Shown one piece after another: positions 16,724 through 24,433 of a stretch of 24,433 bases of DNA. The DNA comes from Nitrosomonadaceae bacterium (GTDB lineage: Bacteria; Pseudomonadota; Gammaproteobacteria; Burkholderiales; Nitrosomonadaceae). Position 1 is the stretch's first letter; each line of letters begins with the position of its first letter. The notes beneath the pieces are model-generated. The model searched no databases and was not told the DNA's origin. It worked only from the letters and a program-made list of their open reading frames with translations. Both the position numbers and the translations under genes were made by a program. Location: NCBI GenBank assembly GCA_919902625.1, contig CAKKRO010000127.1:1-24433 (forward strand), given 5' to 3'.

Positions 16724-18637
16724 TTATTTTGCTGCTACCACACCCAGACGCTCTTTGAGCGTTGGAGAATCATGCCCATGATCCAGAACTCTGGCGTAAT
16801 ACATTGAGTTCTTCAGTACCTTTTTAACATAGTCCCGGGTTTCATTAAAAGGAATGGTTTCAGCGTAGATGGCGCCCTCCAGTGGCCTGGTATTGTCACG
16901 CCAGCGCTTGGCCCGCCCTGGTCCGGCATTATAGGCGGCTGAAGCCAATAGAGGCTGGTTATCCAGCGTGCCGAGCACATGTTTGAGATAATAAGTGCCC
17001 AGCCTCAGATTCGTATTCACATCAACCACGATATTCTGGCGAAAATTCTGTATGCCCAATTGTTTGGCGACCCATTCCGCGGTGGCAGGCATTAATTGCA
17101 TCAAACCCGCTGCGCCTGCATGTGATTTGATATCCGCAATGAAACGGCTTTCCTGCCGGATCAGGCCATAAACCCAAGCTTCATCCAGTTGATGCTGGCG
17201 CAAAATTTTTTGCAGTGCTTCGCGATGGGGCGATAAGAAGCGCAGATTAAAATCATGCTGAGAGACTGTCCTGTTCGCAGTGTTAATCGCACGGTCATAC
17301 ATTCCGTGCCGGCGGGCTACCTCAGCCGCAGCCAGTAGCTCTGCATCACTAAAATCACGAATGGTCCAAATCCATTCGCGATAAGCTTCGGTGCGTAAAT
17401 TCATGCGGGAAAAAGCCAGCGCGCGCTGCACGCCCGGTCTTCGTTCCATGGCAGACACTTCGTTGTGACTTACTCGATACGTTTTATCGGCAATACTGAG
17501 TATCGATCCCAGTTCTTCTTTGGCCAATTGACCATAAAAGCTATGCTCATCACTGAGGGGAATAAAAATGCCGTTGGCACCCGGAATATTTCCCTTTACT
17601 TTTAATGCGCGCGCCTTCCAGTAGCGCCAGGTATCAATCTGTTGTTCAGTTGCTGACATCCTGTCGATGGTTTTCAGAATCATATCCCAGTCGGCAATAC
17701 GCAATGCTGCCCGCACTTGCCAGGCAAGCACGGTATCTGAAGGCGGGTATGGTTTGTCAGTGTTTTGCGCTTCCCTGAACCAGCCCGGTGCGCGCGGGTC
17801 GTGCCGCATGGCCGCCCGGTGTCCCAGTCTTGCCAGGAAATAGGAGCGGTCAGATGCGGTCAATTGACCTTTAATTTTAGACCATTGGGCATAAGCCTGA
17901 TCAGTATCATTGCGCAGCAGACGCAATAATGCGAACAAGGCAATCTCACGATCGCTTCGCGTTTTGATTTTGTGCGTATCCAGAAACCGCAGCGGATTCT
18001 TGGCCGCATTGTTCAGATCAGTGCTATTTAGCGCCTCATGACTGGGGATATGTCGATTGATATGGGTGGCTACACCCGTTTGCCCTTCTTCCAGCGCCAA
18101 CCGGATGCGTGTCCAGATGTCTTCCCGTGAAATCTTTCCACCGGAGATTAATGCGATAAAAACCGGGGTGCAACTGTCGGGCATACTGTTCGGGGTAAAC
18201 CACAATGAGCGAGCTTCTGTCAGCACCTCTTTATCTTTTGCACTAAGACGTTGTTGATAGGAATAACAAGTGAGCTCATTGTCTCGATTAACCAGAAAAG
18301 GATACTCGGCTTCAAAAAGCATCCATTGCTGATTTTTGCCCAGAATCCTGAGCCAATCACCCCGTAATCGGTCTGCAACCAAATTGCCTTCATGGCGTGA
18401 AAGAAAATTTCTGATAGCTGCTATGTCAGTCGTTCTCAGCACCATGCGTAATTGAAAATACTCGACATAGGGCCAAAGTGCATGGTGTTGCAGCCGTCTG
18501 GCATAGTCATCCAGGAGCTTGCCGTTTCCGTCCTGGAATGCTTTCCGGGCGCCAATAAAATCACTATCCTGACTTGCCGGCAGCGTGACAGCGTAAGCTA
18601 AAAGGATTAATCCGATAAGGTGTTTTCTGATAGCCAT
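16724..18637 (-). CDS. slt: soluble lytic murein transglycosylase (Slt70 type)
   Basis: Periplasmic enzyme that cleaves peptidoglycan glycan strands, leaving anhydro-muramic ends. It has 637 residues from the ATG at 18637, chosen because it opens a signal peptide (MAIRKH then a hydrophobic run, cleaved near ASQ); the longer frame runs through the stem-loop into the gdhA gene. A long alpha-superhelical doughnut (about 25-465) precedes the lysozyme-like SLT domain (about 480-625). The catalytic Glu496 lies in IRQESRF, with GAAGLMQLMPAT and AYNAGPGR (568-575) as expected. The ETIPFNETRDYVKKVL motif is also present. Length is similar to E. coli Slt (645). No clear ribosome site is seen. Confidence 0.95.
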   Translation of the reverse strand: MAIRKHLIGLILLAYAVTLPASQDSDFIGARKAFQDGNGKLLDDYARRLQHHALWPYVEYFQLRMVLRTTDIAAIRNFLSRHEGNLVADRLRGDWLRILGKNQQWMLFEAEYPFLVNRDNELTCYSYQQRLSAKDKEVLTEARSLWFTPNSMPDSCTPVFIALISGGKISREDIWTRIRLALEEGQTGVATHINRHIPSHEALNSTDLNNAAKNPLRFLDTHKIKTRSDREIALFALLRLLRNDTDQAYAQWSKIKGQLTASDRSYFLARLGHRAAMRHDPRAPGWFREAQNTDKPYPPSDTVLAWQVRAALRIADWDMILKTIDRMSATEQQIDTWRYWKARALKVKGNIPGANGIFIPLSDEHSFYGQLAKEELGSILSIADKTYRVSHNEVSAMERRPGVQRALAFSRMNLRTEAYREWIWTIRDFSDAELLAAAEVARRHGMYDRAINTANRTVSQHDFNLRFLSPHREALQKILRQHQLDEAWVYGLIRQESRFIADIKSHAGAAGLMQLMPATAEWVAKQLGIQNFRQNIVVDVNTNLRLGTYYLKHVLGTLDNQPLLASAAYNAGPGRAKRWRDNTRPLEGAIYAETIPFNETRDYVKKVLKNSMYYARVLDHGHDSPTLKERLGVVAAK

Positions 18638-18700
18638 TAAAGATACAAATTGAAAAGGGGGTACTCTAAAAAAATAGAGGCGGGGTTTTTTGCGTGTTAT

Positions 18701-18736
18701 CTGAACTATCGTAGTAGCACTACTACGATAGTTCAG
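18701..18736. repeat. perfect 17-bp inverted repeat downstream of gdhA
   Basis: CTGAACTATCGTAGTAG (18701-18717) and its exact complement (18720-18736) are separated by CA only. It starts 25 nt after the gdhA stop codon (reading the minus strand) and lies 64 bp before the slt start. No U-tract follows directly on either strand, so it is not a standard intrinsic terminator. It could protect the gdhA 3' end or bind a protein. Confidence 0.85.
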
Positions 18737-18761
18737 GCGTCTTATGCAACAACCAGTACGA

Positions 18762-20105
18762 TCAGATGACGCCTTGTCCCAGCATGGCATCGGCTACTTT
18801 AACAAAACCAGCAATATTGGCGCCATTGACATAGTTAACGCTCCCGTCTGTCCGGGTGCCGTATTTCAGGCAGGATCTATGAATAGCCTGCATAATTTCT
18901 TTCAGTCGTGAATCGACTTCTTCATGTGTCCAGGACAGGCGCATGGCATTCTGGCTCATTTCCAGACCTGATGTGGCAACCCCTCCCGCGTTACTTGCTT
19001 TGCCCGGCGCATAGAGGACTTTATTATGCAGAAAACATTCGACAGCTTCAGCGGTGGATGGCATGTTTGCACCTTCGGCAACGCAAATGACGCCATTGTT
19101 AACCAAAGTTTGCGCATCTGCTCCGGTAATTTCATTTTGCGTCGCGCAAGGCAAGGCAACCTGCACCGGCACATGCCAGGGTTTCGCACCCGGAAGAAAG
19201 GTGACATTGACGCGCCTGGCGTATTCATCCAAACGAGCGTACAAATGATTTTTTACTTCGGCCAAAACAGCCAGCTTCTCGGCGGTAAAGCCATTTTCAT
19301 CCACAATCGTGCCGCTGGAATCTGAAACAGTCACTACCTTGGCGCCTTGCGACATCGCCTTTTCCACAGCAAATTGCGCCACATTGCCAGAGCCTGATAC
19401 TGAGACGCGCATGCCATCCAGAGAGCGGCCTGCGTGTCTCAATACTTCCTGAGCGAAATATACCGTACCATAACCGGTTGCTTCCGGGCGGATGAGTGAT
19501 CCGCCAAAACTCAATCCTTTGCCGGTAAACACGCAATCAGCGCGGTTGGATAATTTTTTCATCATACCTGCCATGAATCCGACTTCACGGCCACCCACGC
19601 CGATGTCGCCGGCTGGAACATCGGTATCAGAACCGATATGACGGAATAATTCGCTGATAAAAGCCTGACAGAAGCGCATGATTTCGCCGGGACTTTTTCC
19701 TTTTGGATCAAAATCAGATCCACCTTTGCCACCGCCCATAGGCAGGGTTGTCAATGCATTCTTGAATGTCTGCTCAAAAGCCAGGAATTTAAGGATGGAC
19801 AGATTAACCGAAGGATGAAACCGGATGCCGCCTTTATACGGGCCGATGGATGAACTGTGCTGTATCCGGTAACCCCGATTGACCTTGACCTCACCATGAT
19901 CATCGACCCAGGAGACACGAAATATAATCACCCGTTCCGGCTCGACCAATCGATCCAGCAGACCGTGTTCAGAATAACGAGGATGTTCCATAATAAAAGG
20001 CCACAAGCTCTCCATGACTTCAGTAACTGCCTGCATGTATTCTGGTTGACCAGGATTACGCTCAGCCACATACGTACTGAACTCCTGAAGACTCTGATAT
20101 TTCAT
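18762..20105 (-). CDS. gdhA: NADP-specific glutamate dehydrogenase
   Basis: Cytosolic enzyme that makes glutamate from 2-oxoglutarate and ammonium, the ammonia-assimilating reaction. The ATG at 20105 gives 447 residues, the same as E. coli GdhA, and an equivalent N-terminus (MKYQSLQEFSTYVAERNP); GGGGA lies before it. A longer in-frame start at 20138 would add 11 residues. Catalytic and substrate-binding Lys91 (GPYKGGIRFHP), Lys115 (FEQTFKNAL) and Lys127 (GGGKGGSD) are all conserved, as are VPAGDIGVGGREVGFM and the nucleotide-binding SGSGNVAQ. It ends in NIAGFVKVADAMLGQGVI, nearly identical to the E. coli end. It is divergent from trxB across a 464-bp gap. Confidence 0.97.
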   Translation of the reverse strand: MKYQSLQEFSTYVAERNPGQPEYMQAVTEVMESLWPFIMEHPRYSEHGLLDRLVEPERVIIFRVSWVDDHGEVKVNRGYRIQHSSSIGPYKGGIRFHPSVNLSILKFLAFEQTFKNALTTLPMGGGKGGSDFDPKGKSPGEIMRFCQAFISELFRHIGSDTDVPAGDIGVGGREVGFMAGMMKKLSNRADCVFTGKGLSFGGSLIRPEATGYGTVYFAQEVLRHAGRSLDGMRVSVSGSGNVAQFAVEKAMSQGAKVVTVSDSSGTIVDENGFTAEKLAVLAEVKNHLYARLDEYARRVNVTFLPGAKPWHVPVQVALPCATQNEITGADAQTLVNNGVICVAEGANMPSTAEAVECFLHNKVLYAPGKASNAGGVATSGLEMSQNAMRLSWTHEEVDSRLKEIMQAIHRSCLKYGTRTDGSVNYVNGANIAGFVKVADAMLGQGVI

Positions 20106-20569
20106 TTTAATTTCCCCGGTAAAAGAAAGGTTATTCATGAATAACCTAATTCTGCCAAATTAATTCACAAGCTGCACTGTATTTTTATTAAAACACAGGA
20201 TTATTACAAAAGTTTTTTATTCAGGTGATTTTTATTTATTCGTATAACAATATCTTATACATTCAATGTACGCAGTATAAGCAGGATGTCAATAGGATTT
20301 GTTTTTATGGTTTTCCCTATGGGGAGATCATATTTTACTAAGCACCTAACATCTATGAATTAGTCGCGCCACAACAGTATAAAAAAATTTTCAGAAGTAT
20401 TATCAAATTTAGCCCGAATAGATGGGCATCCGGTATCGCTCAGAGTCAGTACAACAGATTTATTGTTGAACCATAAGGTTGGGTTGTAGAGCTTGCTAAA
20501 AATAGGGGCCAGCAAGGAAATTTGATCATTTGCGAGTACAATATCGTTCTTGATCGACTTCGACAATAA
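20106..20569. other. 464-bp gdhA/trxB divergent intergenic region
   Basis: Holds the promoters of both genes and is AT-rich. No convincing gene is seen; a 75-codon frame on the minus strand (20360-20587) overlaps the trxB start and looks accidental. On the minus strand TTGACA lies near 20288-20293 as a possible -35, but no well-spaced -10 accompanies it. The GTATAA cluster at 20242-20281 is the main structured element. Confidence 0.5.
20242..20281. promoter_or_regulatory. cluster of three GTATAA motifs in alternating orientation
   Basis: GTATAA (20242-20247), TTATAC (20255-20260) and GTATAAG (20275-20281) alternate in direction. A perfect 13-bp palindrome TACATTCAATGTA (20258-20270) overlaps the second. 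The cluster is about 140-175 bp before the gdhA ATG and may be an operator, though the AT-rich context lowers confidence. Confidence 0.35.
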
Positions 20570-21523
20570 ATGATGACAACCAAACATAGTTCATTACTTA
20601 TTCTGGGCTCCGGCCCGGCTGGCTATACCGCTGCGGTCTATGCGGCACGCGCTAACCTGAATCCGGTCGTGATCACCGGATTGGCTCAAGGCGGGCAATT
20701 GATGACGACAACGGATGTGGATAATTGGCCTGCCGATGCGATGGGCGTGCAAGGCCCGGAATTGATGGAAAGGTTTCAGAAACATGCGGAGCGTTTTAAT
20801 ACTGAAATCATTTTTGATCATATCCACACCGCAAAACTGACTGAAAAACCGATTACACTAATCGGCGATCAGGGAAGCTATACCTGCGATGCATTGATTA
20901 TTGCAACAGGCGCTTCGGCACAGTATCTGGGCCTGCCTTCGGAAGAAGCCTTTATGGGGCGGGGAGTATCCGGTTGTGCAACTTGTGACGGTTTCTTCTA
21001 CAAAGGGCAGGATGTCGCTGTGATCGGCGGCGGCAATACAGCCGTTGAGGAAGCGCTTTATCTTGCCAACATTGCACGCAGTGTGACGATTGTTCATCGG
21101 CGCGACCAATTCCGTTCAGAAAAAATTCTGATTGATAAATTGATGGAAAAAACCCGCAACGGCAATATCAAATTGGCGCTGAATCACGTCTTGGATGAAG
21201 TGCTGGGTGATCAATCGGGAGTGACCGGCATGCGTATCAGAAGCACTCAGGATCATTCTGTCCAAACAATAGCATTACAAGGTGTTTTCATCGCCATTGG
21301 CCATAAACCCAATACCGATATTTTTACCGCGCAGTTGCAATTGGAGAATGGCTATATTGTTACCCAAGGCGGCAATCAGGGTAATGCTACGGCCACCAGT
21401 ATTCCAGGTGTATTTGCGGCGGGTGATGTACAGGATCATATCTATCGCCAGGCTGTAACCAGTGCTGCCAGCGGCTGTATGGCAGCACTGGATGCTGAGA
21501 AATATCTGGATAATCTTAAATAA
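20570..21523 (+). CDS. trxB: thioredoxin reductase (NADPH)
   Basis: Cytosolic FAD enzyme that reduces thioredoxin with NADPH. It has 317 residues, near the E. coli length of 321. The FAD-binding GSGPAG is at 13-18, followed by GGQLMTTTDVDNWP. The redox pair is C136-A-T-C139, followed by DGFFYKGQDVAVIGGGNTA with the NADPH-binding fold. HRRDQFRSEKI binds the NADPH phosphate, and the GVFAAGDVQD motif closes the FAD site. A second ATG directly follows the first (20573), and the ribosome site is weak, so the exact start could be either. Confidence 0.97.
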   Translation: MMTTKHSSLLILGSGPAGYTAAVYAARANLNPVVITGLAQGGQLMTTTDVDNWPADAMGVQGPELMERFQKHAERFNTEIIFDHIHTAKLTEKPITLIGDQGSYTCDALIIATGASAQYLGLPSEEAFMGRGVSGCATCDGFFYKGQDVAVIGGGNTAVEEALYLANIARSVTIVHRRDQFRSEKILIDKLMEKTRNGNIKLALNHVLDEVLGDQSGVTGMRIRSTQDHSVQTIALQGVFIAIGHKPNTDIFTAQLQLENGYIVTQGGNQGNATATSIPGVFAAGDVQDHIYRQAVTSAASGCMAALDAEKYLDNLK

Positions 21524-21548
21524 ATTAACGCATCGAAGATGTCATTGG

Positions 21549-22097
21549 ATGGCCCAGAAAGACTCTGCCCAGGATGAAGATGAAATGGCGGTGTTTCATG
21601 CTGCGATGCGTGATGTAGCGCCGTTGCCCGCTCCAGATAAAGTAATCCACAGAGCTTCACCAGCCCCCGCCATTCCCCGGAAAAAGAATTATCAAGAACA
21701 GACTGCGACGGAAGATTCTCTGTCGGATCATATTTCACTGGAAATCGAAGCAGGTGACGAATGGTCTTATGTGCGATCGGGTGTGCCGCGCCAGACGTTA
21801 CGGCGTTTGCGGCGCGGTTATTGGGGAATCCAGGAAGATCTCGACCTGCATGGATTGACTCGCGACGAAGCAAGGCAGGAGTTGGTTGCTTTCCTGGATA
21901 TCTGCGCTCAAAAAAAATATCGTTGCATCCGGGTTATTCACGGCAAAGGATTGAGTTCGAAAAATCGTGAGCCGGTTCTGAAAACACGGATCGGGAATTG
22001 GTTGATGCAGCGTAATGAGGTGTTGGCTTTTTGCCAGACCAGGCCAGAAGATGGCGGCGGCGGTGCACTTCTGATTTTACTCAAAGCCAGCGCATAA
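21549..22097 (+). CDS. Smr-domain protein
   Basis: Protein of 182 residues with a C-terminal Smr (small MutS-related) domain, a nuclease-like fold acting on nucleic acids in several systems. The ATG at 21549 is chosen because an earlier in-frame ATG lies within trxB. The first 90 residues are polar and likely disordered, with DEDEMAVFHAAMRDVAPLP as in proteobacterial Smr proteins. The Smr domain (about 95-178) shows LDLHG (98-102), IHGKG (130-134) and the glycine run GGGGA (168-172). It lies 25 nt after trxB and may be co-transcribed. The specific substrate is unknown. Confidence 0.9.
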   Translation: MAQKDSAQDEDEMAVFHAAMRDVAPLPAPDKVIHRASPAPAIPRKKNYQEQTATEDSLSDHISLEIEAGDEWSYVRSGVPRQTLRRLRRGYWGIQEDLDLHGLTRDEARQELVAFLDICAQKKYRCIRVIHGKGLSSKNREPVLKTRIGNWLMQRNEVLAFCQTRPEDGGGGALLILLKASA

Positions 22098-22116
22098 ACC
22101 TGAAAAAAATCTGTTT

Positions 22117-22488
22117 TTATAGCGAAGGATTGGATTCCTGAGGGAAAGATTTTTCATACTGGTTCTGGCACTGAATGCAACGTTGCGCGGAAGGATACGC
22201 AATCAATCGGTCAAACCCGATCTCATTGCCACAATCAATGCAATCACCGAATTCCAGTTCGCTTAAATACTTTAGAGATATTTCCAGTTCGCGCATTTCA
22301 TTAATCTGCCGGTCAACAAGTGCTGTGTCAATGTCATCCGGTATGGTATTCAAATACTCGGTCAGGTCAATATTACCCCTATCGTTAGCATGCCCCAACT
22401 CGCTACGGATCTCATCCTGTAATTCCAGATAACGTCTTTGTAATGCCGCTCTAAGTTGAATTAATTGATTTTCAGTAAAATTTGCCAT
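22117..22488 (-). CDS. short TraR/DksA-family zinc-finger transcription factor
   Basis: RNA-polymerase-binding regulator of the DksA type, 123 residues versus 151 for E. coli DksA. The ATG has AAGGTG before it. An N-terminal coiled coil (about 5-78) carries D51-x-x-D54-x-A56 near its tip, matching the DksA tip pattern DxxDxA. The zinc finger has C83-x2-C86 and C104-x2-C107. The helix between tip and finger is about 11 residues shorter than in DksA, so its reach into the polymerase channel would differ. It is probably a DksA paralogue and not the main DksA. It converges with the Smr gene, 19 nt apart. Confidence 0.88.
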   Translation of the reverse strand: MANFTENQLIQLRAALQRRYLELQDEIRSELGHANDRGNIDLTEYLNTIPDDIDTALVDRQINEMRELEISLKYLSELEFGDCIDCGNEIGFDRLIAYPSAQRCIQCQNQYEKSFPQESNPSL

Positions 22489-22593
22489 CCCGCACCTTTA
22501 TGTAGTGATATGCCTATCATTTTGTAAGAGAAGTCATGTTTTATCTTTGATGGATATCAAAAGAGTATAAGCCAGTTGAAATCCTGTTATTGG

Positions 22594-23127
22594 TTAAATG
22601 GCTTGCAAGTGTTTTAAATCTTCAATCACCTCATGGCAATTACGCGCTGCATTTGCAGACAGGTATATTTTGGCAATTTTTCCATGGGGATCAATCAGAA
22701 AGGTATTGCGCCTGGCAAATTTAATAATGCCCAGGTTAATAAGGGAATGATAACGCGCCGCTATCTCTGCATTGCTATCCGCCAGAAGCGGGAATTGCAG
22801 ATGATATTTTTCAGCAAAGTCAGCGTGACTGCCCGTATTATCCACACTCACACCAATCACCTCCGCACCCAAACTTGCCAGCTTATGAAGATCATCGCGA
22901 AACGTGCAGGCTTGCTTTGTGCAGCCGGGCGTATCGTCTTTCGGATAAAAATACAGAGCCAGCCATTTACCCTGAGAATCTGCCAGAGTATGTACCTTTC
23001 CATGCTGATCAACCAATTTAAAATCCGGCGCAGGCTGGCCCAGCTTAAGTGATTTTTTTTGCCCGGCCATCAACCAGAAGAATGAGCTTATTATAGTGGC
23101 TGCTAGAATGAATATTAACCATTCCAT
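22594..23127 (-). CDS. bcp: membrane-anchored peroxiredoxin, PrxQ/Bcp type
   Basis: Thiol peroxidase of 177 residues that reduces hydrogen peroxide and organic peroxides. An N-terminal membrane segment (about 2-20) precedes the thioredoxin-like domain (about 26-175). The peroxidatic Cys69 is in DDTPGCTKQAC, with resolving Cys74 five residues on, the atypical 2-Cys PrxQ pattern. E. coli Bcp is cytosolic and about 156 residues; the extra 20 here are the anchor. Whether the domain faces the periplasm is not certain. GGAG lies before the ATG. It starts 15 nt after the MFS gene stop, so the two are likely an operon. Confidence 0.93.
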   Translation of the reverse strand: MEWLIFILAATIISSFFWLMAGQKKSLKLGQPAPDFKLVDQHGKVHTLADSQGKWLALYFYPKDDTPGCTKQACTFRDDLHKLASLGAEVIGVSVDNTGSHADFAEKYHLQFPLLADSNAEIAARYHSLINLGIIKFARRNTFLIDPHGKIAKIYLSANAARNCHEVIEDLKHLQAI

Positions 23128-23142
23128 GATACTTCTCCGTCT

Positions 23143-24378
23143 TTATTGGTCATATTTTTGCCTTACAGGCCAAGCCCATGCGCGTAATAATACTGTGGCA
23201 GATAGCGCTAATAGGCCAGCAAACAAAAATGCGGCCGCCGCGCCAAACAAATACCAAATCGTTCCAAACAACAATCCCGCCGGAATGGCTGCAATACCAC
23301 TGACTAAATGATACCACCCAAAAGCGGTGCCGCCTTCATCAGGTAATGCATAATCACTGATCAATGCACGCTCGGCCCCCTCGCTCATTCCCATGAACAA
23401 ACCGTAGAAAATGGTCACTATCCACAATCCCGTATCTGTTGTTACCTGGCTTAATGCCAGGAACGATAATGCAAGCGCTGACCAGCCAATCAGAATCAAA
23501 GCGCCACGCCCAAAATGATCCGCCAATTGCCCCCCTTGAGTGGATGTGATGGCTTTGGCGAGATTCAGTGCCGACCATAACAAGAGCAACTCAACGACAC
23601 CAATCCCTAACTCATGACCCAGTAATAGAATAAAAGTTTCAGAAGCGCGCGCAAACGTAAACAACATTAATACCCATAGATAATGCTGCATCGGTAAGGA
23701 TAGCGCAGACCAACGAAGTGGTGGAAGCACCCGCCGCTGTGATTCTGATGGTGAAACCGTGCTGGCTTTCTCTTCTTTTACGCCCGCACTCAGGAGTGCT
23801 ACTGCAACAAAACCAGGCACTGCTGACCACAAGATCACTTCGCTGAGACTCAGGTCAGACCACGCCAATATAGCCGCAGCTGTCAATCCGCCTGCGACAG
23901 CCCCTGCATTATCCAGCGCCCGATGGAAGCCAAAAGCATAGCCGCGTATATGAGGCGGCGTTGCATCGGCCACCATCGCGTCACGCGGCGCACTGCGCAA
24001 ACCCTTGCCGATACGATCAACACTGCGCAACAGCAGCACAGTGACCCAAGAACTCGCCAACCCCAAAAGGGGGCGGGCAAGATTAGAAAGCGTATAACCC
24101 GTCAGCGCCAGGCCTTTGCGCCGCCCGCTCATCACATCAGAATGCCGTCCCGCCCATAATTTAAGAAAACAGGCCAGCGCATCAGCCACTCCTTCAATCA
24201 ATCCCAGCGCAATGGGTCCCGCAGCCAGTACGGTCGCTAACAATATCGGGATCAGCGGTATCACAATATCGGAAGCAAAATCATTGAAAAAACTGACTAA
24301 TCCGAGAAAAACCACAGCCCGGGGCAATTTTCTTGAAACGATGGAAGGAGCAGGATTTGGCTGATCAGGTTTATTCAT
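23143..24378 (-). CDS. major facilitator superfamily (MFS) transporter
   Basis: Inner-membrane transporter of 411 residues with about 12 hydrophobic segments. The MFS loop motif between segments 2 and 3 reads AGRHSDVMSGRRKG, and a second conserved part is RSVDRIGKGLRSAPRDAMVAD. The ATG at 24378 is preferred; a TTG at 24402 would add 8 residues but lies only 4 nt from the tRNA gene. Substrate unknown. It is divergent from the tRNA gene and upstream of the peroxiredoxin gene in a likely operon. Confidence 0.9.
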   Translation of the reverse strand: MNKPDQPNPAPSIVSRKLPRAVVFLGLVSFFNDFASDIVIPLIPILLATVLAAGPIALGLIEGVADALACFLKLWAGRHSDVMSGRRKGLALTGYTLSNLARPLLGLASSWVTVLLLRSVDRIGKGLRSAPRDAMVADATPPHIRGYAFGFHRALDNAGAVAGGLTAAAILAWSDLSLSEVILWSAVPGFVAVALLSAGVKEEKASTVSPSESQRRVLPPLRWSALSLPMQHYLWVLMLFTFARASETFILLLGHELGIGVVELLLLWSALNLAKAITSTQGGQLADHFGRGALILIGWSALALSFLALSQVTTDTGLWIVTIFYGLFMGMSEGAERALISDYALPDEGGTAFGWYHLVSGIAAIPAGLLFGTIWYLFGAAAAFLFAGLLALSATVLLRAWAWPVRQKYDQ

Positions 24379-24391
24379 TGTGATATTAGCG

Positions 24392-24397
24392 TAAAAT
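24392..24397 (+). promoter_or_regulatory. candidate -10 element of the tRNA gene
   Basis: TAAAAT lies 9 bp before the mature tRNA 5' end, giving a leader of only a few bases, and is followed by GCC. No good -35 is seen upstream. Confidence 0.3.
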
Positions 24398-24406
24398 GCC
24401 AAGCTT

Positions 24407-24433
24407 GCCCTGGTAGCTCAGTGGATAGAGCAA
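24407..24433 (+). tRNA. tRNA gene, 5' part only (cut by window edge)
   Basis: The sequence shows the acceptor strand GCCCTGG, then TA, then a D-arm GCTC-AGTGGATA-GAGC and the start of the anticodon stem. The anticodon is beyond the window. The 5' end resembles betaproteobacterial tRNA-Arg genes as I remember them, but the isotype cannot be set from 27 nt. Confidence 0.85.

Noticed and set aside
18638..18790. 51-residue N-terminal extension of the transglycosylase
   Set aside because: It would run through the 17-bp inverted repeat and into gdhA, and would place a signal peptide internally. The ATG at 18637 fits better.
20360..20587. 75-codon frame on the minus strand before trxB
   Set aside because: It overlaps the trxB start, has no recognisable motif or ribosome site, and lies in a region needed for promoters.
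21462..21548. Longer start of the Smr gene inside trxB
   Set aside because: The added 29 residues are out-of-frame trxB sequence and do not look like Smr proteins.
24407..24433. Firm tRNA isotype (Arg)
   Set aside because: The anticodon is outside the window, so only a guess is possible.

Overview
The window looks like a chromosomal segment of a Gram-negative betaproteobacterium. A Nitrosomonas-like organism is my best guess, inferred from the mix and style of the proteins and not from a phylogenetic marker. No insertion sequence, phage module, CRISPR array or rRNA gene is visible. Most genes are housekeeping or cell-envelope genes.

Left part (1-9296). A TonB-dependent receptor of the ZnuD type runs in from the left edge. 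It is followed by a group that could form one cAMP circuit: a membrane-bound CHASE2 class III nucleotide cyclase (2009-4267); a 1153-residue outer-membrane protein with FecR, TPR and TonB-receptor-like barrel regions but no plug (4531-7992); a directly following 88-residue protein of no family I recognise (8007-8273); and a Crp-type regulator (8577-9296). A perfect TGTGA-N6-TCACA site lies upstream of the FecR-TPR-barrel gene, exactly 41.5 bp before the start predicted from a TAAACT -10 element. The proposed loop (cyclase makes cAMP, the Crp protein activates the barrel and small-protein genes) is inference, but each part can be seen in the sequence. An intrinsic terminator separates the small gene from the crp-like gene.

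Middle part (9399-18637). A lipoprotein-release operon (lolC then lolD, overlapping by 8 nt) is followed by a fused ABC exporter. Convergent to it is an alginate-export-family porin gene with a perfect FNR box in its upstream region, behind a small DUF2292/YezD-like gene. Next, on the minus strand, come the CCA-adding enzyme (TTG start) and a soluble-type lytic transglycosylase.

Right part (18762-24433). NADP-type glutamate dehydrogenase (minus strand) is divergent from thioredoxin reductase. Its 3' side carries a perfect 17-bp inverted repeat, and its 5' side carries a cluster of GTATAA motifs in alternating orientation. An Smr-domain protein follows trxB. A short DksA-family protein, a membrane-anchored PrxQ/Bcp peroxiredoxin and an MFS transporter lie on the minus strand. 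The right edge cuts a tRNA gene after 27 nt.
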